Below are positions 57,001 through 64,000 of a stretch of DNA of 64,000 nucleotides, one piece after another; the stretch's first letter is position 1; the number at the start of each line of letters is the position of its first letter. A model generated the notes under the pieces. That model was not told the origin of the DNA. It saw only the letters and a program-made list of their open reading frames with translations, and did not search any database. The stretch is from the NCBI RefSeq assembly GCF_034702125.1, contig NC_085875.1, forward strand, positions 40,059,740-40,123,739, read 5' to 3'. The translations under genes were made by a program, and so were the position numbers. This DNA comes from Engraulis encrasicolus. Lineage: Eukaryota > Chordata > Actinopteri > Clupeiformes > Engraulidae.

Positions 57001-57264
57001 TGTGGAGTACAAAGCAAGCAATTGGATAATAGCGTTTGCCACATGTAATGCAATGTAATGTAAAAAAGGAGTAGTGTTCAGGAGGTCTATAGCATACTGA
57101 AAAGTATCAGAAAGGTAACAGAAGGTGTGCCTGCGCCTGGTGGTCTGTGAACAGATCATTACTGTAGGGGAGGCTGCCAGCTCCAGGCATCACCTCACCT
57201 CACACAGCTGTGCACTTCTCACCTCGCCTCTACTGCTGCCTGTTAGTGCAATGTTCACAGTTCA

Positions 57265-57265
<1 letters not shown>

Positions 57266-57340
<75 letters not shown>
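57266..57340. repeat. (GT)n microsatellite
   Basis: A GT run of about 75 bp. Confidence 0.98.
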
Positions 57341-57343
<3 letters not shown>

Positions 57344-58077
57344 GTGTGTTTAGGGGCCGGTGAACACCAAAACACCATAAAACATCATGTCAATTTCTTT
57401 GTTGTTTCCTTTTCCCGTGTCATTGTTTTTCTCTTTCTTACCCTTTTTACTTTGTTCTTTTTCCTGTTGACATAGTTTTCCGTCTCTAAAACACATACCT
57501 TGTCTGTGTCATCAACAACTATTCTGTCATCTCTCTCTCTCTCTCTTTCCATTCTTCCTGCCCCTCTCCAAAGCACAGCACTCTTTCTTTCTCCCCTCTG
57601 TTTGTTTTTGAGAGGGGGGGCAGCGTGATGGCCAGTGCTACAGGATTGTTTGGTCTGTGCTGGTGCCAGGCGGTGATACGGGCGGCCCCCCATTGTGGCC
57701 GTCCACCCTTGAATTACGCTCCCGCCATTAGCATACATTACAGGAGCTGTCCATTGTGTGCAGGTGACGTCGAGCACACACAAGGCTGCGTAGGCAAGAG
57801 AGCGGCGAGCAGGGGCAGAAAGACCAGAGTGGAGACCATGGAGTCATCCACCAGCTGGCTATGCAGAAAAAGAAAAAGAAAAAAAGGGGGCAGAAGTGTA
57901 AGAGAGAGAGTCTGTTTACCCACTTTCTTTAGAAAACAGAGGGAGAGAGAGACTGAAAGCACTGAAAGGCAAGAGAACTTGAGTGAGAACACATTTACAG
58001 ACGTTCCTTACAAAAATATAAGAGACTGAGATTGAGAGAAGGAGAGAGAGAGAGAGAACCTTCTAAGAGGACCAAGA

Positions 58078-58172
58078 GGACCTTCAGCTAATGGTGAATG
58101 CTTCCCACATCTGTGTGCATCTCTTTAGTTGGTATCTGACTCAGTTGCTAGGAGTGCAATGTTCCAGCACGA

Positions 58173-58264
<92 letters not shown>
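58078..58264 (+). repeat. Second copy of the (GA)n-linked 90-bp repeat
   Basis: GACCTTCAGCTAATGGTGAA through CAGCACGAGAGGGAGA matches 37105-37197 and again runs into (GA)n of about 90 bp. Confidence 0.87.
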
Positions 58265-58269
<5 letters not shown>

Positions 58270-58795
58270 ACAAGAGTGCATGATTTGTGAGTCCAGTAGA
58301 GGGGGTTGGGGGGGTCAACAAAGTGATGGAAGGCTTCACTGTGGCAACAGCAACAATTCAGGGCCATGTCACCCCATGCCAGTTCCTGTGTTTGTACCAA
58401 TACATGCTCCTACAATGCTGTGAGCCAAAACATGCTTCTCGCTGTGGCTCTCAGGATCAGAGCCATTTTAACCCGTTAAGACACGGGCGTTACACATTTG
58501 CTGTTACCAGAATGGCAATGACCAAGTCGTAGTGCATTACTAAATAGTTGTACTATGGCAGTTAACAATTCAATGTCTATTAGAGCATGCCACTGGAGGT
58601 ACGGCGTGCATTAAAGGGCTACTCTGCATTTTTGTCAGTGTATGCTGAGTGGCCCTCCAGAATGTGTGTTCTTTTTTCAGTGTATATTTATCAAGTTTTC
58701 AAATGCATAGAAAGTAGTCAGCATGAAAGACTAAATTGAATACAGGGTGGATTTATTATGTGTATGGATGATGGGTTTGTTTGCCAAGATATTAT

Positions 58796-59683
58796 TGTTA
58801 CGCCCCAACACTGAAATGGTCCTACGGGGCTAACACAGAACCAAACTTAACCTTTTTAAAGATATAGACACACACCATCTTAAAAGTACATCCCAACCAG
58901 TGGGATTTATTTAACAATCACAGACATTAAACATAGATCACAAATGTCCATATCATCAAGACGGCTGGAGAGGCAACAGCCATTGTCTCAGTAAGAGAGC
59001 CTCTGATGAGCAGCAGGATTCCTCTGGTCTTTATAATAGCCCCATACGACTTGTGTTGCTGTCGATCAACATTGACGAAGCACGTGAGCGAGAACTTGTC
59101 ACGATGTGGGTGTTATTAAATACAGAGCATTTAAAGTCGGCCACAAATATGAACGAGACGATGAGCTCGCACAGGTTTGCTCTACTAACACACCACGTGT
59201 GAGGAGTGGGGGACAGGCAGTGAGGAGGAGCTGAAGTGGGGACCTGCGCAAACTTGTGTAGAGGTGTGAGACAAGACCCATATACACACGTGAGTGAGTT
59301 GTTGACCAACCAGTTCATGGGCGCGTGACCTCGGAGGCAGTCCGCCGACGAGTGTTGAAGGGGATAAGCAACTGCAGAGGTTGCAAGATCTGACTGCAGC
59401 CGCATTCATCCCGCGATAGTTTTATACCATGTGACATGTCACCTCCTCAACGCAACGTTGACGAAATTTCGAAGTTTGACAGGAAATCTAACCGTCATGC
59501 AGCATTTTCATCCAGTATGCATTGCTGTCTGCATGTGCATGTCTGCGTTGATGACATGTCGAATGTACTTAGTGCCTTGATTGCAGATTCAGGTGTCCCT
59601 CATTAGGCCACTCCCCACGATTGTGTCAGCTGATTGGAGGAAGTGGCAACAAGGGAAAACGAGACATGCATGCAGCCGTAACA
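58796..59683 (-). repeat. 3' LTR (888 bp)
   Basis: Its first 240 bp and last 112 bp match the other LTR almost exactly. A central ~536-bp segment (59036-59571) is absent from the partner. Confidence 0.85.
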
Positions 59684-60715
59684 CCCACACCCTTAAAACA
59701 ATGAATAAATAGTTTGTTACATTTAGAATACATTGAAAATGTTCACCGCAACACCAAAACAAAACATTCATTCATTGTAAAAACATCATTGGCTAAATGG
59801 GGTTAAAACAAGGCTGCATAAAATCTGTCCATTTAAAAATACATTTTTCCCCTACACTCTCTGAACCTACAAAAATATAAAAGAAATACTATCTGCTACG
59901 GATCTTCAACGGCTTACCCAGCTCGAGATACCAGTCCCCTCCTGGGATAGACCGTCACAAAAGAAAAAAAGACACAGCGACTTCTATGCATGGGAAAAAA
60001 AGGTGTTAAAAAGGTTAAGATGGTTAACAAGATCTAAAAATCATATGGGCGAATTAAGGTGCTGCTAAAAGATCAGACAAAGCAGCCAAACACTAGTAGC
60101 CATACGAAAGCGGGTGCCACTCCCACAACACAAAATGGCTACCACCATGAGGTTATCAAACAAGACTTAACATGCATGTTACCCATTATAAACCCACACC
60201 AACACAGTACTGTACACAAGGTGACCAACACAAAGCGGAGTGCAGACACAAACGGGTCAACAAAAGTAGCTCCTACACACAAACGACCCTACACAAATGT
60301 GACCTGCCACAACACAACACAAAAGGACACCACATACATGTACACAAATTACTGGAAGGATCTAGGGAAAGGCTAACAAAGTGACTAAACAAACTGGGAA
60401 CACACATCCAGACACAAAGATCCACTGACCTGTGGAGTGAAACCCACACAAAAGTCACAAAACAGAAAAACTGTACATTGGAACACTTAACAGTAACACA
60501 AAAGTGACCACAAACGTAGACTGCCACTCTACCACACAAATTAGCCACAAGGTAGTCTCCCCTACCCCAAAATGTTGCCAGCTCACCCCTGAGCTGCAAC
60601 CAACGTGACCTACGAAACAGAGAGTGCAGCTACCACCATGTCACACATAGTTACTTGTCAAAATCCAAACAGCTACATACACTTAGACAAAACATACAAA
60701 CCTCATGGGTGGTTC

Positions 60716-60737
60716 AATCTCGGACTCGAGCCCCCAT
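60716..60737 (-). promoter_or_regulatory. Primer-binding site, tRNA-Pro-like
   Basis: TGGGGGCTCG then AG then TCCGAGATT on the minus strand matches the tRNA-Pro-type primer site except for a 2-bp insertion and one substitution. It lies two bases after the 5' LTR. Confidence 0.65.
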
Positions 60738-60739
60738 TA

Positions 60740-61091
60740 TGTTACGCCCCAACACTGAAATGGTCCTACGGGGCTAACACAGAACCAAACTTAACCTTTT
60801 TAAAGATATAGACACACACCGTCTTAAAAGTACAGCCCAACCAGTGGGATTTATTTAACAATCACAGACATTAAACATAGATCACAAATGTCCATATCAT
60901 CAAGACGGCTGGAGAGGCAACAGCCATTGTCTCAGTAAGAGAGCCTCTGATGAGCAGCAGGATTCCTCTGGTCTTTATAGTGCCTTGATTGCAGATTCAG
61001 GTGTCCCTCATTAGGCCACTCCCCACGATTGTGTCAGCTGATTGGAGGAAGTGGCAACAAGGGAAAACGAGACATGCATGCAGCCGTAACA
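60740..61091 (-). repeat. 5' LTR (352 bp, internally deleted)
   Basis: It matches the 3' LTR outside the missing central segment; the join is at TCTTTATA|GTGCCTTG. Confidence 0.85.
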
Positions 61092-62102
61092 ATATTGAAA
61101 GCATTTTTGATATTTGATCACACCAGAAGCCTACTGTATTATTGCTATACAACATACAATTTTAATAGCATACTCTAAATTACAGACAGCATCCTACCTT
61201 CTCTGCGTTAGATGGTGATAGTGATGTGCTTTGCCCACCGCAATGCCATGCTTGATGTACCGTGGATATCCAACAAGCGCTAAGTATGTGAAATGCAGAT
61301 TTTTGGGTTTACACTTGCAGAGATAATAATAAAAGTTCCGATCATGACGATCTGTTCTGTGACCCTCTGTGAATTTTGACTAGGACTACCTTCTTATTCT
61401 TGTCTTGCGATGTCAACTTTTTTAACATTCAACATTATATGGAACCGTAGAAGTTTATTGTTTAGGCCCAGCCGATCACTAACACTTCAGGTTGGGGATA
61501 TTTCTACAATGCATTCACATGAAATCTTATCTAAAACAGTGTCATAAATAGACCATCCTAAGGCTACTAAAGAGAAAGAAAGCGAATAGGCCTGTCTGGA
61601 AAGCTATCCTCTTGTTTCGCACCCTAACCTCAGACACCGTGCTGCTCACAGTTATACAGATATATGTTCGGCCCCTCCATTGGAGAGAATTTGAAAAACT
61701 GTTTAAAACTGTTGAATACCCCTGCCCTATACTATCCTGTCACAAAATAAAGGCTTAAAAACCTATTTAAAAAATCTTTTTTAAAAAGAGGTTTGTTGTT
61801 AAACTGTTGTGCAAGATGGCAATTCCAACTCCCCAGACATTTGTCTTGTTCATGGCTATGATTTTGTTTGAAACTTAAACTCTTCTGCTGTGTCTCTTCT
61901 TTTATGCTGTAGTGTGTGTCACAGCGCGCCCGCCCTGTAAGAGGTCTTGGCGAGGGTGAAGGATCCTTCCACTAATGCTGGGCGTGTGCCCTTCCTTCTA
62001 GCTCTTGGACGTGTGTGTGTATGTGTGTGTGTGTGTGTGTGTGTGTAATGTGTGTGAGCATGCTCCTGCACAAGTTTGCGTGTGTGTGTGTGTGTTCCTG
62101 CA

Positions 62103-62138
<36 letters not shown>

Positions 62139-62147
62139 GTGTGTGTA

Positions 62148-62232
<85 letters not shown>

Positions 62233-62450
62233 GTATCCTTAGCTCTGAAGTATAATTTCGTCACTATTTGTGGGATTCCAGTGTAGTGTCAGTGGCCGCT
62301 GTCTCATGCCACCACTGACTCACTGATCAAATAACACCTGAGGGACTCAAGCAAACAAAACATGACCCAGGGAAATGCCACTCTTGCATCATTACAGTAG
62401 GTCTTCTATGTGTAAACGGTTTTGACACTGCAAAACAATTAAAGGGATGG
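61092..62450. other. Interval before the last gene
   Basis: It is AT-rich non-coding DNA with a complex (GT)n array at 62011-62231. No gene is visible. Confidence 0.55.
62011..62231. repeat. Complex (GT)n array
   Basis: GT runs are interrupted by TAATGTGTGT and by CCTGCACAAGT, which occurs twice. Confidence 0.96.
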
Positions 62451-62460
62451 GTATTCAGTC

Positions 62461-62468
62461 TATAAAAG
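62461..62468 (+). promoter_or_regulatory. TATA box of a downstream gene
   Basis: TATAAAAG lies about 30 bp before a probable start near 62490 and about 68 bp before a perfect GTAAGA donor, a compact promoter plus leader-exon layout. Confidence 0.6.
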
Positions 62469-62489
62469 CAATATGGCAGAGCATAAAAC

Positions 62490-63039
62490 GACACAATTTC
62501 AAATCTGCACTCGAGTCTACAATACAAGGTAAGAACATACGTAACTGTTAAAAATCTGTCATGCACAACATAGTACAAAGGTATATTGTGTGAAATGTTT
62601 TTATTTTTTATTTTAAAAAATATGTTTATATTTTGTTTGGGTGGGTGCGGGTGGTTGTGTGGGTGGGGGTGGGGGGGTACAGGGGACATGAGTGATTTGT
62701 TTATAGTTTTTTATCTGTATTTTCATTTTGTTTTTGACTGCTGCTTTACTTTATTATTCTATTGTATACTATTTAATTTTTAATCTCAAGGACTACTGAT
62801 GAAAACTAGCCCAAGGCTAAATCTGGTGTGATGCATGAAATGGAAACATTTATGTTTTAATTGCACATGGTCCTAATAAACTTACTTGCTTGACTGATTG
62901 ATTGATTGATGTTCATTGTGCTACTACAAATTTTGTTTGGTTGTTGGATTCATCAATACATTCTTTTCTTTTTAGGACAATACAAGAATGGAAAATCTCA
63001 CAAGAATCCTACTGGTTGCTTGTTTGGCAGTCTTGTCAG
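62490..63039 (+). CDS. 5' end of a secreted or membrane protein gene (leader exon plus signal-peptide exon)
   Basis: A non-coding first exon (about 62490-62528) ends ACAAG|GTAAGA. After a 447-bp intron, TTTTCTTTTTAG opens an exon (62976-63039) with ATG at 62988. It codes MENLTRILLVACLAVLS and stops at a perfect donor, G|GTAAGA. A basic residue then a Leu/Val/Ala-rich core is a classic signal peptide split from the mature protein. This layout is common in fish secreted immune or liver proteins, but the following exons are not in the window, so the product cannot be named. Confidence 0.6.
62780..62912 (+). mobile_element. LINE 3'-end fragment with (TGAT)n tail
   Basis: AAACTAGCCCAAGGCTAAATCTGGTG through CATGGTCCTAATAAAC ends in TGATTGATTGATTGATG, the short-repeat tail of fish L2/Rex-type LINEs. 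It lies in the first intron of the new gene. Confidence 0.55.
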
Positions 63040-63649
63040 GTAAGAAGTAAGAGGTGATTGAACCACAAACCAGACCAAACAAACTGCAAATTTGTCACTG
63101 TGATTGAACCACAATACACTAGGTAGTACACAACAGAAGTAACCCTGCTTGTTACCTACGTGTGTATATTACATTAAGACCAAAACCTTTTCATTTGCCA
63201 ATCACAGTCCTAGTAGAAGAATATGGCTAATAATATGTTAGTATATTTGGTGCCTTGGTCCCATTATAATACTTTCTGTTCTTTTCTACATAATTACATT
63301 ACTCCTACCTGACAATTCTTCTTCTGTCTCTGAGAACACTGCAACCCAAAAACCTGATCACATTGCGATCACAATCTTTTGCAAGTGTATGACTATGAGC
63401 AGTGAATGTGAGTCACTTCGGGATGAAAGCATTTAGTGTCATCATAGTTCTACTGTATTATCCACCGCAGGGCCCCTGAAAGCTTTGGCTGTGCCCAGGA
63501 CAAAGTCATCTACTGTAATAAGGCCCCCCACCTTGGCTACATACAATGTAATGAGAACCCAATTCTGCTACCTCTTCATCCTTGCCAACTCCTAGCTGCC
63601 AAGGCGTCATAGTGTCCCAGCTGCCGCAGCGCCCTTACTACTCGCAAAC

Positions 63650-63845
63650 AGCCCTGGCAGGGGGCTCCCCTTGGTGGCTGCTGGTCTCTGCCTGAGGTTT
63701 CTTCCTGACTATAGGGGGTCTTTTTTTCTCAGACCTCACTGAGCTTTTTTTCCCCCTTACAAACTATGAATCAAGCGAAAGGGAGTTTTTCCTCTCCCCT
63801 GATGCCACCAGGGGCCGCACCTGAGCGCCCAATCTCTGTGTGACT
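63650..63845 (+). mobile_element. LINE 3'-UTR-like fragment
   Basis: TGCCTGAGGTTTCTTCCTGA, GGGAGTTTTTCCTCTCCCCTG and GCCACCAGGGGCCGC form a block typical of fish LINE 3' regions. Confidence 0.5.
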
Positions 63846-63850
63846 ATCTA

Positions 63851-64000
63851 CAGTGCCCTCCATAATTATTGGCACCCCTGGTTGAGATGTGTTAAAAGCC
63901 TTTAAATAAATTCAGTGTTTATTGCAGAAGAATACTGTTACACTGAAAATTGTAGAAAAATGTAGCCTTCAACTCAAATGAATTGTAAGAAAATAAAAAA
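63851..64000 (+). mobile_element. Tc1/mariner terminal repeat, cut by window edge
   Basis: TA then CAGTGCCCTCCATAATTATT begins a widely seen fish Tc1 terminus. About 150 bp are present and the remainder lies beyond the window. Confidence 0.75.

Larger units (their letters stand above)
54088..58795. other. Non-coding or weakly exon-like interval
   Basis: A Kozak-like ATG (54955, MANGILSK then GTATTT) and splice-like bracketed segments at 55631-55661, 56159-56207 and 56347-56392 exist. They do not combine into a recognisable protein. The rest is AT-rich DNA, CT runs and (GT)n at 57266-57340. Confidence 0.4.
58796..61091 (-). mobile_element. Non-autonomous LTR retrotransposon (minus strand)
   Basis: Two direct LTRs beginning TGTTACG and ending CGTAACA bracket about 1.06 kb of internal DNA without gag or pol. 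Read on the minus strand, the 5' LTR (60740-61091) is followed at once by TGGGGGCTCG-AG-TCCGAGATT, close to the tRNA-Pro primer site. AAGGGTGTGGG (polypurine tract) directly precedes the 3' LTR (58796-59683). Replication would need enzymes from a related autonomous element. Flanks ATTAT and ATATT are not a clean duplication. Confidence 0.87.

Noticed and set aside
57385..58029. Frames of 132-134 residues on both strands near 57.6-58.0 kb
   Set aside because: Overlapping opposite-strand frames with biased basic composition, no family resemblance and no consistent splice sites.

Overview
This is a vertebrate, almost certainly teleost, nuclear DNA window. The evidence is split genes with GT-AG introns, dense (GT)n, (GA)n and tetranucleotide microsatellites, tRNA-derived SINEs, Tc1/mariner, hAT and piggyBac-type elements, and L1, Rex1/L2-like and RTE-like LINEs. 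Nothing looks prokaryotic: there are no operons, no CRISPR and no true tRNA or rRNA genes. The species cannot be fixed from the sequence alone.

Layout. Positions 1-4.7 kb carry, on the minus strand, a three-exon class-A GPCR gene (exons 3985-4684, 2028-2181 and 1-316) whose proline-rich C-terminal tail runs off the left edge. Positions 7.5-30.2 kb carry, on the plus strand, eight exons for the C-terminal 299 residues of Sec23, the COPII inner-coat subunit and Sar1 GAP; it is probably sec23a. The 3' UTR runs to a poly(A) signal at 32.08 kb. The N-terminal ~470 residues of Sec23 are not visible, so the GPCR either sits antisense inside a large sec23 intron or this is a partial copy or misassembly. 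The sec23 introns hold a nearly full-length minus-strand L1 (10.18-15.95 kb, 16-bp target-site duplication, two frameshifts in ORF2), SINEs, a Tc1 element with transposase remnants, a nested inverted-repeat element (21.0-22.4 kb) and a 1.29-kb near-perfect palindrome (27.2-28.5 kb).

From 32 to 62 kb there is no confidently coding host sequence. It is a transposon and microsatellite landscape: a hAT MITE, a 5'-truncated Rex1/L2-like LINE, a four-deep nest of elements (SINE, TAGCCTG-type MITE, hAT-A, hAT-B) at 40.9-43.2 kb, an internally deleted RTE-like LINE, a 235-bp-period foldback element (53.5-54.1 kb) and a non-autonomous LTR retrotransposon on the minus strand with a tRNA-Pro-like primer site (58.8-61.1 kb). 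At 62.46-63.04 kb a TATA box, a short non-coding exon and a signal-peptide exon mark the 5' end of a new plus-strand gene for a secreted or membrane protein that continues past the window. A Tc1-type terminal repeat begins at 63,851.

The most notable structures are the nested transposons with every target duplication readable, the giant palindrome, a tandem repeat that includes the sec23 stop codon, a TAGCCTG MITE family with 9-bp target duplications, and the GPCR with non-canonical DRY and NPxxY motifs and a possible read-through end.
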